64,000 nucleotides of DNA from Galeruca laticollis. Its lineage: Eukaryota > Arthropoda > Insecta > Coleoptera > Chrysomelidae. This document shows, piece after piece, positions 1-10,536 of this stretch. How positions within the stretch are numbered: the stretch's first letter is position 1; every line of letters starts with the position of its first letter. A program made the position numbers and the translations under genes. The stretch lies in contig OY998181.1 of the NCBI GenBank assembly GCA_963921935.1, positions 143,119,423 through 143,183,422 on the forward strand, given 5' to 3'. The notes beneath the pieces are model-generated. The model did not search any database. It was not told the DNA's origin and saw nothing but the letters and a program-made list of their open reading frames with translations.

Positions 1-119
1 ACACAGATAACGTATCACAGGGAGTGTTCATTCGATATGTTTTCTGAGGTATTTTCATCAAAAAGTAAAAGTAGTGACCCTATATATGAAAATTGGTTCA
101 CTGTGGGACAGTTTACCCT

Positions 120-951
120 ACTGTAGAATTGTTGCAACGATATAGATTTTCAAGAGATATTCTTATAAACGTAATTTTACCTCTCACTGCACTGAGGGAA
201 ATTGAAGATAACAGTAGAGGTTTGCCATTATCACCAATTATGAAATTGTGTATTGCTTAACGATTGTATGCAACAGGATCATTCCAACGAGTTTCGAGTG
301 ATTTGATAAATATCAATCTTCAGCCTGCCGTACAAAATATAAGTGAAAATATTGCCGATTTTATAAAGTTTCCAAACACCACAGAAGAAATTAAATTGAA
401 GTTCTACGAAATGGCTAATTTTCCTGGGGTAATTGGATGCATTGATGGAACTCACATTGAAATAAAAAATCCGGGTGGTGTTAATGGTGAAATATACAGA
501 AATAGGAAGGGATGGTTCTCTTTTCAAGTTGTCTGTGGTCCTAATGGTGATTTTTTTTGATGTGATTAGATGACCAGGATCTGTACACGATGCCAGAATA
601 TTCAACAATAGCTCTTTAAAATTGAGATTAGAACAAGGCCAACTACATGGAATTATACTGGGAAATAGTGCATATCCACAGTCACGATATCTCTTCACTC
701 TATACCAAAATACAAATACTCCTGGAAAAGTAAGGTACAATACTGCACAAATCCGTACAAGAAACTGTATTGAAAGATCGTTCGGGCAGTGCAAACAAAG
801 GTTTCGTTGTTTACAAAGTACTTTATTGTATAAGACCACAACATCACTTTGGATTATATGTGCCACGTGTATTCTACACAACATAGCTATTAATCATAGA
901 GAACCATTGATGGACAACAGACCTATTCGCCAAAGGGAAGTGCCAAACTGA
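120..951 (+). pseudogene. PIF/Harbinger (HARBI1-like) transposase, decayed
   Basis: Remnant of a DDE nuclease that would cut and join Harbinger ends in the nucleus. The reading starts around 120 (VELLQRYRFSRD) and is broken by a TAA near 260. It continues through GVIGCIDGTHIEI (first catalytic D) to about 560, then shifts frame into the segment holding LGNSAYPQ and CIERSFGQCKQRF. In the family the second motif is normally GDSGYP, so the second catalytic D is N here; the E in IERSFG is kept. The C-terminus ILHNIAINH is typical of HARBI1 proteins. The 3' end runs directly into an opposite-strand gag fragment near 935-950, so the element is truncated. Family assignment is firm; the protein cannot be active. 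Confidence 0.85.
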
Positions 952-1406
952 TTACGTAATGCTTTTCTCTGATATTCTCCAAAATTGCATATAGTAGCTA
1001 ATCTTTGTAACACAGTTATGTATTCTTCAACACACTCCTCCTCTTGCTGTTTTCTGTGTAGGAATTTGAAGATTTCAGCAATTTCAGGTGGTTCCGGGTT
1101 GTAATGTTCCTTCATGGTGTTTACCAACTCTGTATATGTCTTTGAATCTGGAGTATCTGGAAATAATTTATCGCACTGTACATCATATGCATCGGGTCCC
1201 ATGTAATGTAAAAGGCAAGGTGCCTTCTTATTCTCAGGTATTGCAAACACTTTGAAAGCACTTTCCAGTCTCATCAACTATCTATCGAATTTCTTTCTAA
1301 CGTCATACGTCTCAATTGAAAATACTGTTTGAATTGAGTGATGAACAGTCTCTACTGTTGGTCCTGTAGGATTTGTATTAATATTGCCTCCATTTTCATA
1401 CAGCAT
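935..1406 (-). pseudogene. Ty3/gypsy gag fragment
   Basis: Minus-strand capsid-region fragment of an LTR retrotransposon. An ATG near 1406 (MLYENGG) is followed by a stop at about 1276, then by a continuous reading with YDVQCDKLFP, YTELVNTMKEHY and KFLHRKQQEEECVEEYITVLQRL, the pattern of gypsy gag capsids. The reading is lost near 950, where it meets the Harbinger remnant, so nucleocapsid, protease and pol are gone. A leader and LTR boundary lie upstream (1500-1690), in the right order for a minus-strand element. Two-sided truncation makes it nonfunctional. Confidence 0.7.
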
Positions 1407-1499
1407 TATAAAGTCAAGTTAAGTTACCTTTTAAAAAAAATATTGTAATTGTAAGGTATTCTCGAGAATAAAATATATCTTTTGATCTCCTTATATAGG

Positions 1500-1690
1500 T
1501 TCTTCTTTCCTCGTTGCCAACTGTTGTGTTTGCGGGTATAAAATAAGGGATGATTGTAGATTACTATACTGTTAATTTATTTCATAAACTGGTAACAACC
1601 TTATTTTAACGCTTTTCGAAAGTGGACAATTAACACTTGTCAGTTGTCGTTGCCAACTTCTCCGATTGGATTATGTTCCTAACCAAAAGA
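1500..1690 (-). repeat. LTR and primer-binding region remnant
   Basis: On the minus strand an LTR end ...AACACAACA abuts GTTGGCAACGAGGAAAGAAG. This resembles the GTGGCRACGAGGA block that follows the 5' LTR in many insect gypsy elements. The LTR boundary is therefore about 1522, lying just upstream of the gag remnant on that strand. The outer LTR end is not resolved and is lost around 1690, where Harbinger sequence begins. Confidence 0.5.
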
Positions 1691-2470
1691 ACAAGACAAA
1701 TGAGATGGCATTTTTCATAAGAAATGAAAATCTTGGCCCAAGGAAAAGCGAGAACATAGCAAATTTGTTTAATTGAAATTTTGAATTTGTGTCAAAGTAG
1801 TTATTAATAAATTATAATTAGGTATATATAATACATATAAATTGAAAACTTATTAAAGAATATTATTAGATTTTTTCCACTGTGAAAACAAAACATTCTT
1901 AATTGGAGTTAAGCTTAATTCCTAACGTAAATATTAAATGTTTAACAACAAAGAACACATTATAATATCACAAAGTCTCTCAACCTCTCAATCGTTTCAT
2001 TCGCTATCGGAACTGGAATCTCTACCCACTTGTTTTCCCTCTTTTTTGTTATAAGAAGGCCATGGCTTGCTCATGTCTTTGTTGTGCAGATGTTTCTAGA
2101 TTAAACTCCTCTTTTCTTTCTAACATATCCTTCTTTTGAATTGGAACTAATTCTTTGAAATAAATATCTTGGAGGAAATCTTAATGCACTAAAATTTATT
2201 TTTTGATTGACTGTCTGTATGTTCCACATTGGGCGTCAGTATGTCGGTTTGTGACAAGTTTTCTTTGTATGCTGTACTAGACATTGACGGTTGAGACTCT
2301 AAATTATAAATAGTTAAGGGTGGCTTCATTTTGACTTTACAACAGCTCCTTCCCCTGTCTGTCTCTTTTTGTCCTTATATCCTATATACGATGATTGGAG
2401 GTTGGAAAATTTTTTACCGCATTTTTCTGCAGATACAGCCCTCTCACCCACATAGACCGCACATAATATT
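1690..2470. mobile_element. Harbinger fragment, tandem copy A
   Basis: This stretch matches 2720-3099 plus 5289-5755 at high identity. It holds the end of the plus-strand transposase (MAFFIRNENLG near 1703), the convergent intergenic part, and the end of the minus-strand Myb-like gene. Unlike copy B it has no LTR between about 2060 and 2070, so it shows the pre-insertion arrangement (GCCATGGCTTGCTCATG). No ORF is intact. Confidence 0.75.
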
Positions 2471-2474
2471 TTTA

Positions 2475-2806
2475 GAGATTATGGAAACCTGACCAAAAGA
2501 GAAAAACTCCACAATGTAAAGCACAGTAGAACGATAATAAAAGTGGAGCACACATTTGGCATCTGGAAAGGAATGTGGCGAATTTTAAAATACCTTAATG
2601 TAAACTGTCCCATAAAGGCTTCTAAAATCATTGCAACAACTTGTGTTCTACACAATTTCTGCTACCAGAATTCTGATCAGTGGGACAAAGCTCAAAACAT
2701 TGAGAAGAATGAGGGAGAAGATGAGAACAATGAGATGGCATTTTTCATAAGAAATGAAAATCTTGGCCTAAGGAAAAGCGAGAACATAGCAAACTTGTTT
2801 ATTTGA
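2475..2806 (+). pseudogene. Harbinger transposase C-terminus, copy B
   Basis: This is the C-terminal piece of a HARBI1-type transposase. It reads LTKREKLHN..HSRTIIKVEHTFGIWKGMW, where VEHTFG carries the last catalytic acid of the DDE triad. It continues through TCVLHNFCYQN to an acidic tail ending IANLFI. The reading is open from about 2490 to the stop at 2806. Both catalytic D residues lie upstream and are missing, replaced by tandem copy A. A convergent Myb-like gene follows on the minus strand at 5420-5960, separated by the inserted LTR. Confidence 0.75.
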
Positions 2807-3099
2807 AATTTTGAAATTGTGTCGAAGTAGTTAATAATAAATTATAATTAGTTATATATAATACATAAAAATTATAAACTTATTAAAGAATATTGATAGA
2901 TTTTTTTTCCACTGTCAAAACAAAACATTCTTAATTGGAGTTAGACTTAATTTCTAACGTAAATATTGAATGTTTAACAACAAAGAACACATTATAATAT
3001 CACAAAGTCTCTCAACCTCTCAATCGTTTATTCGCCGTCTGAACTGAAATCTCTACCACCTTGTTTTCTCTCTTTTTTGTTATAAGAAAGCCATGACTT

Positions 3100-5288
3100 T
3101 GTGACGCGCTTTCTGCCGCTTCGTCCTTCACCTCTCGCAGGTTCTTACCAACTGACGCGTCACTTTGGACACCCTCTATGCAAAGTTTTGAAACAAATGC
3201 TCGGGCGCCAGATTATTTTACGTGGTTTACTCCACGGCCTCTTGACCCTTCGCGTCAAGAGTTCCAGGTAGCCTCAGTTGGAGGTTACGGAAAATTCCAG
3301 GGGTCTGGTTGAATTTAACACATCTACAAAACCTATAAACCTCAGACGGCGATGCTACGGGATATGAAAAAAACACTGATCGTATTTATTTGTATATTAC
3401 AAGTCCTACTTAAAATATATATACATTCAACAATTTCTGATTATTTTCAAGCGGTACCGAATCAGTTAAATATATACAATATGCAAATGTGTTCAAGCCT
3501 TGTGTTATTATGCACCATGCGAAATTTGCCGGTATTGAGGAATGTGAGCAATGACACAATAAACCAGGTGTAAGCAAGCGGTATAAGCAGTTTGTAATTA
3601 TGCGGTAAGCAGCAGTAAAACAATAATTACCTATCACCGTAGAAAACGAGATAAAACTATCTTCGCGGTAGGGATGGTCAATCGGGATATGTCGAAAAAT
3701 GTGACCAGACCAGTTTATAATAAAAAAACTAATGAACTTAAACTAGATTATCAATCAATCCGTGGCAAGAGCCTCAGACTTTGTTGAGAATCTTATTATT
3801 GTAGGAGAATATACACTTTTTCTAAACAAAATGAGTGAACATAAAATAAGTTACTCCCGGCTGAAGGTTGGGCAGCTGGTGGTAACAATCCTCTCATCTG
3901 CCCCGCAGTTAGTTTTTTAAATTTCCAAATTATCGGTTAAAAGTATTCTAAAATTTTGGTCGGAAGATAGGACAGCGGTAACCCAAATACAAGCAAAATA
4001 AAACTGTGTCTTAGAATAGATAAATATGAAACGATATTATTACCGGCTGAGAGTGGATCGGCTGGTGGCAACAGCCTCTGATCTGTTTCACAGTCTGTTT
4101 TCAATTTTTAAAATTTCCGGTCAGTTAAAACTATATATAATTTGAACTAGAATAAATCTAATTACTTTGGAGAAAATTATGCGCGTTCCGAAAGGGAGAC
4201 GGCTGGTGGCAAGAGCCTCTGATCCGTTTCACAGTCGGTTTTCAATTTTTCAAATTTCCGGTCAGTTACAACTATATATAGTTTTGAACTAAAATAAATC
4301 TAAGTAATTTAGAGAAAATTATGCGCGTTCCGAAAGGGTGACGGCTGGTGGCAACAGTCTCTGATCCGTTTCACAATCGGTTTTCAATTTTTCAAATTAC
4401 TGGTCAGTTACTATTGTATAGCAAAGAAATTAATTCCTAAATAAAAAACCAAAAGATCACAGTCGAAATAGAATCTAATTATCGAGGAGAAAAAGCAAAT
4501 AAAATCTAATATGTATTTGGGTATTTTGAAACAAAACAATATGTATAACAATCTAAATCGCAAACTTAAAATCAAAATGTTATTTCAATGTATTGAAGGC
4601 TCAGATCCTAATTACAAAGAAACAATATACAGAACGGGATAATAAAAACTGTAATTAAGTTTTGTTTTTATCGCTTCAAAAAAAATACCGGCTTTAGCAA
4701 AATACGGAATTATATTCTTAAATAGCTAAACTACTAAATTGTTTATTTAAATATAATATAAAACTTCAAAACCTCGGCGAAATATTTTATTCGGTTTTCA
4801 AAATAAATTTCCACTTACTCAGAAAATAATGGACGGTCGGACACTTCACAACTATCAATTTTATACTTGATTACTGCGAAATTATATCTGGATTCTCTTT
4901 CAAAACGCTCGGTTTTTGAAATTTATAATTTAATTCCTACCTAAAATTTTTGGCGATAACGGTGGTGAGGGAATTAACTTGAATCGATTTTCTTACAACA
5001 AGAAATATTGCTACTGTACTGGACGGCTTTGGTTTTAATTAAAATAGTCTCTATACTGGGCGTCCTCGATAATTTAAATTTTGAAAAGCGGAATATAATA
5101 AATTTTACATATTTCTTTAGATGGTAATTCATCACGGCTTATGAATTACTAATGAAATAAATACTTAAATTAATATTACGGGACTGAAACGGTACCAGAA
5201 ATCAAAGTTGGAAAGTAAGTAACGAGTTATATCCACTTATTAAAATTAAAATACCATCGGAAATGCTTCAAAAAAATAACTCGTTACA
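3100..5288. repeat. Solo LTR, 2,189 bp, TSD ACTT
   Basis: Starts TGTGACG and ends CGTTACA, with the 4-bp direct repeat ACTT on both sides (3096-3099 and 5289-5292). Removing it and one ACTT restores the continuity seen in copy A. No coding capacity is visible, so a solo LTR (recombination product) is the simplest reading; it is unusually long. Inside are several perfect hairpins (3221-3236 and 3239-3261), an inverted repeat 3101-3108/3156-3163, a three-unit tandem repeat (4040-4405), and a 12-bp inverted repeat at the right end (5219-5230/5276-5287). Confidence 0.75.
4040..4405. repeat. ~141-bp tandem repeat inside the solo LTR
   Basis: Three units with starts about 141-142 bp apart. Each carries GGCTGGTGGCAA(C/G)AG followed by TCTGATC(C/T)GTTTCACA. 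Each unit can form a small stem around the loop GTGGCAA: 4060-4076 (5 bp), 4201-4217 (4 bp, wider loop) and 4343-4359 (5 bp with one G-T pair). More diverged relatives lie near 3762 and 3846. Confidence 0.75.
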
Positions 5289-5419
5289 ACTTGCTCATGT
5301 CTTTGTGCAGATGTTTCTAGATTAAACTCCTCTCTTCTTTCTACCATATCCTCCTTTTGAATTGAAACTAATTCTTTGAAATAAATATCTTTATTAGGTT
5401 TAGTGGAAATATTAATGCA

Positions 5420-5960
5420 CTAAAATTTATTTTTTGATTGACTGTCTGTATGTTCCACATTGGGCGTCAGTATGTCCGTTTGTGACAAGTTTTCTTTGTA
5501 TGCTGTACTAGACATTGACGGTTGAAACTCTAAATTATAAATAGATAAGGATGGCTTCATTTTGACAATTGAATTTTTATTGTCAATTACAATTTGGGGG
5601 CAAACTTTGTCTTTTGTTCCAAAAATGTCATCTATTTCAGAGAAGAAGGGGGGCATTGCAACAGCTCCTTCCCCTGTCTGTCTTTTTGTCCTTATATCTT
5701 ATATACGATGATTGGAGGTTGGAAAAATTTTTACTGCATTTTTCAGCCCCCTCACCCATATACAAGTTTATATTATTTAATTCTTTTGCAATTTTTAACC
5801 ACAATATGGTTTTTGAATTTTTTTTATCATCAAATTCGGCAGCTCAGTCTTTTCTTAACTTCAAAAGAAGACCTGTTGCTTCAATATCTTTTATGGAAGA
5901 TTTCTTAGTTGCCCATACCAATTCGTTTGAACATAAATTAGCCCGAAAAAAAAGATGGTT
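5420..5960 (-). pseudogene. Harbinger Myb/SANT-like DNA-binding protein, copy B
   Basis: Minus-strand partner gene of the Harbinger element. Reading from about 5960 down: ELVWATKKSSIKDIEATGLLLKLRK, then ILWLKIAKELN, then GEGAEKCSKNF, the tryptophan-spaced trihelix/Myb-like fold common to Harbinger second proteins. A stop near 5703 (SNHRI*DIRTKRQTGEG) breaks it, after which a 78-residue low-complexity tail runs to 5420. By analogy with the known Myb-like partner of Harbinger transposases it would bind the element ends and aid nuclear import. It is convergent with the transposase fragment at 2475-2806. Dead. Confidence 0.65.
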
Positions 5961-6090
5961 AAGTACTCGGTAATTTTTTATATTTTACCACCTCCCTTAA
6001 CTTTTTTGGATTACTCTGTAGAAAAAATGGTAAAGATACCCGAAATGTTGTACGGTATGACATGTAGTTTTTGAGAAATATAGTTTTATT

Positions 6091-6157
6091 TATACAGGGT
6101 GTTGTAAAAAGTATAAAAAAACTAAAACATATTTTTCAAATGACGACATCCTGTATA
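6091..6157. repeat. Short fold-back with TATACAGGGTGT ends
   Basis: About 67 bp whose ends TATACAGGGTGTTGT and ACGACATCCTGTATA are inverted relatives (13 of 15 positions match). The same TACAGGGTGT word starts the mariner at 46401 and occurs inside both DD82E copies. Probably a miniature element or a scrap of one. Confidence 0.45.
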
Positions 6158-6917
6158 TTACTGCTTATTTGAATTATACGGTCTTAGAAATTTCATGTAT
6201 CACATATCAGACTTAAATCAAGTAGGTTTTGAATTAGAGACAATTTAAAGACGACTTTTTTCACCTCAGTCTCGGAGGATTAGAATACTCCACTATTTGT
6301 GATTATACTAAAAAAAGGAAAACTAAGTTTAAAAAAAATGAGAATAAACTAAGTGCGGAAGGCCAGGTTACCAATGAGTTCAGGTCTTCATCCATGACGT
6401 GGAATTCAGCCAGTGGAAATTCAGAAGGTGATGAATCCAAAGATTCAGGACAATTCTTGTCCTGGCAGCTGCGCGAACACGAAGCCAAGATGTAGTTCCA
6501 CAAATCGAACCAACAGCGTCCAACTCCAAAAAGTAAATAAACTGCTAATCTTATACCAGTGACAAGACTCGAGCTTGAATCGAAAATCGAACCCAATTTA
6601 AAATCCGGAACTAAAAACCCTAAAAAAAATACAAACGTATCAACCGAAAGTTGGCCTAAGCCACTAGACTACATTTACAATGTTTATCCCTAAAAATATT
6701 TTCCCCGCCATAGACAAATAATTGGACTTATCGCCCTGTAACTAATTTATCGAAAAAATTTGTTTAAACAAACTTAAATTGAATATTGGATGTTCTAGCA
6801 ACATCATAGTGCAACCGATTTACAATAATTTTAGTCTAAATAAATTAAAATGAATAAAATATTTAATATGACTTACTAAGATCAAAGTGTAACCTAATTT
6901 ACAATAATCTCATAGTC

Positions 6918-7189
6918 CTAAAATACAACTTCTGAAGTAAGAGGAACTATACAGCTACTACATAAGCAACTAGACCTCCCTTTGACAAGGGTTTTAGTTT
7001 CTTGACTCCTTCCTCGGATCGTCGAATGTAAATTTGGGGCCACAAAGGCATCAACTTCTCTAAAAACCGTGCTTGGTGTGGGAGTAATAAATTCCTTCAC
7101 AAGGTGTGGTGTGGGCCTTAATCCAACAGCAGAATATTTCCCAAAAACCACTACGCTACAGAAGATAACCACAGCCCACAACTCCAATA
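6918..7189 (-). pseudogene. Possible small secreted-protein ORF split by hAT-A
   Basis: Minus-strand frame with a hydrophobic start (LELWAVVIFCSVVVFG) that looks like a signal peptide, followed by about 70 polar residues with a CLCSSC cluster, ending at 6918. Its present N-terminus is read from the end of hAT-A. In the right flank of hAT-A an ATG at 9818-9820 is followed by ATA TTG GAG within the target duplication. Counting one TSD copy only, that ATG is in frame with LWAVV. This suggests a roughly 90-codon ORF hit near codon 4. I do not recognise the protein, and a chance ORF is quite possible. Confidence 0.25.
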
Positions 7190-9808
7190 AAGTGATGCGA
7201 TATCGAAACGTAATATCGATATCCAATATCGATATCAATATCGAACAGCAAATATCGAAGTACCGATATTATCGGTCACAAAATATCGATAATTTGCAAC
7301 ATCGATATTACAAAAATGTACTTTAGCCTTCAGCCTCCAAATGTCTCCAGTTCTCCAGTATCAGTTTGAAGTTGGAAAAATGTTGATCGTTACAATCCTT
7401 TGACAAAAAGACAAGTATGCATTGCAGAATATAATTTAAAAAAGAACGGAAGTTACAAACACAAATTTACATTTCGAGACTAAACAAAATATTCTTTGAA
7501 TATTAGAATTAGCTAATTTACTGCTATTCCCAGTAGGCTTTGACTACAGACTGTAGAAATAACATTTTTTCAAGTTTCTCACCAGACAGTCTATTTCTTT
7601 TTTCAGTTACCATATTGCCGGCTTGTGAAAAAAGTTGTTCGGATGGGACTGACGTGGCAACAACTCCCAAAAACCTTCTAGCTATTTTGGCCAAGGTGGG
7701 TATATTTGCTCGTGTTTTTGCCACCATTCTAATGGATTTGAATCCGAGCTAATCACACCATTTTTTAAAAAGAGGGATAGTTCCGAGATTTTCTCGCCTT
7801 CTTGCAAATGTGAATTTTTTTCTTCTACAATTTGTTGGTGAGAACCCCATAAACTCTTTTTGTCTGAAAAAAGCAAATATTAGTCAAGAATAAAAATTAA
7901 TTATGTTCCTTCACCTTTTGATATAGATACTTGGTTTGGAGCAGGTTCCTTTCTTTGGTGAGAATCTGTTTGATTCTGAATCATATTATTAATATAATCC
8001 ACTGTTTTTTCACAGTTTAATATATCTTTAAAATAAATTTTTTTGAATCGTGGGTCCAGTAGCATAGCTGTTACTAACAACTGTACTTGTTCAGCAGCTC
8101 CCAATCTTCTGGAAATCTCAGCTAATAAATTAGTTTTAAGATTTGTTGCTATAGGGTTGGATGGTTCAATCGCTATCGCCTTTAAAGAGTTTTCTAGATT
8201 CTAGATCAGAGGTATAATGATATTCGTTGTCACCTATTTCTCCCCTGATATGTCTCCTGTCGCTAATTCCAAAGGTTCTAAAACTTTTTGATAATTGCCA
8301 ACTCTTTCATTTCTTTACCAGTTAACATAATTGCTGCACTGTCAAATTTATTTACGATTGAATTTACATGTTCTCTTAACTCTAAGAATCTTTCTAACAT
8401 CTAAAAGGTCGAATTCCAGCGAGTAGCTACGCCTTGTTTTAATTTTTTGGCACAGTGCTCTTCCTCTCCTTTTTGGGCTCTACGTAACTGATCGCTAGCT
8501 ACATAACTTTACTTAAACCAAGTAACAAGTTTCTTAACTGTATTAATTATTTCGTTTAATTTTTCATCGCCTTGCATTGCTCTCTCCACCACAAGGTTTA
8601 TCTGATGAGCAAAGCAATGAATACATTTTTGTTTGTCTACCACTATAAGATCAACTGCCAGTTTCATATTTGCTGCTCCGTCTGTTATAATTGCTGTGAT
8701 CTTTTTATTTTCTATGTTCCATTCCTTATTTATAATTTTTAGCTTTTCAGCAATATAATCACTTGTATGTCTTTGATCTAATTCAAATACTCCTATGTTT
8801 AAGGACATTAACTTATAATTTTGTAGAAAATGAACAGTAATGCCTAAGAAACCTAGGTGCAGTCCATATATCTGTAGTAAGACAGTGTGATGAAGCATCT
8901 TGTATTTTTGTTTTGTAAATATTGGAAATACTTTCATATTTTTGATTTAATAACACTCCAAATGTTTTCTGAGGGTATTTTATAACTAGGTGGTGTTACT
9001 TTCAACAACTCACGAAACCCTTCCTGTTCCATAATACTTATTGGCTGAAAATCGTGACGCATCATATATAAAATGGTTGTGCTGATTTTATTATATTTAT
9101 TGCCTCCTTCTTTATAAGATGTAATTTGTGAAAATGTTTCGTTTATTGTTTTTTGTCGTTTAAAACTTTTGTTTTAGAACGTACTAATACTATTAACTTA
9201 CAATTTTGTATAGAAAGCCTGCTAAATACACCAGAAAATAAACGAAGGATCAAAATTATAATGATTGTATATTGTATGTATATGAATCGTTTTAACGTTT
9301 GTGCCAGGCCGGGAATCCCAAATTATCTCTGTGCCATCTATATTGTCAAGGAGTAATCACCAAGAGTTAATGTTCACAATCATGTACAGAGGTGTCAGTT
9401 ATTCCACTGGTTGTGTTGTGTGTTGCATAAATTAATTTTGAATTTATGGTCTAAGTAACTTATATACGAATAATTGAATTTAAATATATGAGCAACTATA
9501 TCCCTACATTAAGTTTTAATATGTATAACCGTTTGTTAAGAGATGGCGCTGAAAACGTTAGCATTTAATAAGAAAAGAACGAAACCATGAAATATTATCT
9601 TACTTTAGGACAACGGATGTAGGTAATTATTTTATTATTAGCCGATTTGCATTTGGAAGTAGAAAAACATATGATTTTGAGAAGAGGGCCATTAAATGAC
9701 AAATATCGATATTCGTATTTTAAATATCGATATTTAAAAATCGTAATATCGATATTTTGGGACTTATATCGATATTTTTAAAATATCGATATATATCGCC
9801 CATCACTA
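7190..9808 (-). mobile_element. hAT-A transposon, TSD CTCCAATA
   Basis: Flanked by the identical 8-bp CTCCAATA (7182-7189 and 9809-9816), the length expected for hAT. Ends: AAGTGATG-CGATAT on the left and, inverted, TAGTGATGGGCGATAT on the right. Both ends carry clusters of ATCGATAT (7200-7310 and 9703-9795), the usual subterminal binding-site pattern of hAT elements. Length is 2,619 bp. The transposase is on the minus strand and decayed. Confidence 0.88.
7524..8937 (-). pseudogene. hAT transposase (hAT-A), decayed
   Basis: Pieces in minus-strand order: ITDGAANMKLAVDLI and CIHCFAHQINLVVERA (8509-8937, the region around the second catalytic D and the CxxH motif); VTAMLLDPRFKKI (7901-8104); EWWQKHEQIYPPWPK then LAKIARRFLGVVATSVPSEQLFSQAGNMV (7524-7876, the C-terminal dimerisation region). 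Order and spacing are those of ZBED/Ac-type hAT transposases, but frame changes separate the blocks. No BED finger was found near the 5' end (about 9000-9150). Confidence 0.85.
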
Positions 9809-9816
9809 CTCCAATA

Positions 9817-10536
9817 TCATTAACAGACGAGAATCATAAGAACCCGCAAGGGGATGGCTACAAATGGCCGTTAGAAAAATAAGATTCTCCTCGATCACCC
9901 ATTAGCCCTACTGCCTTCCTTGTCACAGCAACCCACCAAAAAAAGTCCGTCCACAGAACACAGGCTGTCACGATACCAACGAAATAAACAGTCACCACTA
10001 ACATGAAACGCACTCTGGACTACACCAATGTCAACACGGAGCAAGTTCCAAACAGGAAGTAGGGGATCTTTTACGACATCAACAGGTAGATCGAAACTCT
10101 ACTTAAAATATATAAATATATAAATATACGGTCAGTGATCGAAAACCGATGATAGCAACTCGTAACAGACCTCGGTTAAGATATGTAACTAACCTCTAAC
10201 TACAGATCTCAAAGTTATATTGAAAACCCACCACAACCACACTATAAAAATAATACGCAGTGGAAATTTTATCATTTCCCCGAAAGTTCATTGAACTACG
10301 TGGATAACCTTTAAAGGTCCAAAATGGATAAATGCAGTAAAAAACCATAATATGTAAGTAAAGTGTTCTAATCAAAAAATTTCATTAGCTATTATTTTGT
10401 GTATAATCAGGGGCGAGTTCAGGAATTACGTACTCGGCGTGAGTGTGATGTTAGTGTAACATTCAACCGTTCAGGATTCTAAAAAACACACTGAGGGCCG
10501 GTTTATCAATTACACTTTTTATCCAGCAGTTAGGTT
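9817..10536. other. Spacer, no gene seen
   Basis: About 720 bp between hAT-A and hAT-B. It contains the ATG that may belong to the split secreted ORF (9818-9820, minus) and, near 10498, GGGCCGGTTTATCAA, a word that resembles some DNA-transposon ends. I could not find a partner end. Otherwise nothing recognisable. Confidence 0.35.

Larger units (their letters stand above)
5991..7189. other. Spacer without a recognisable element, apart from the fold-back and a possible ORF
   Basis: AT-rich sequence. A 97-codon open frame on the minus strand (6303-6596) shows no family features. The only candidate coding feature is the hydrophobic-start ORF at 6918-7189, described separately. It may be the oldest, non-transposon backbone in this part of the window. 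Confidence 0.4.

Noticed and set aside
4040..4405. CRISPR-like array
   Set aside because: Three ~141-bp units without short uniform repeats and unique spacers, in a eukaryotic LTR; a tandem repeat.
6303..6596. 97-codon minus-strand ORF with hydrophobic end
   Set aside because: No motif, no splice or promoter context, AT-rich hydrophobic composition on a random-looking background.
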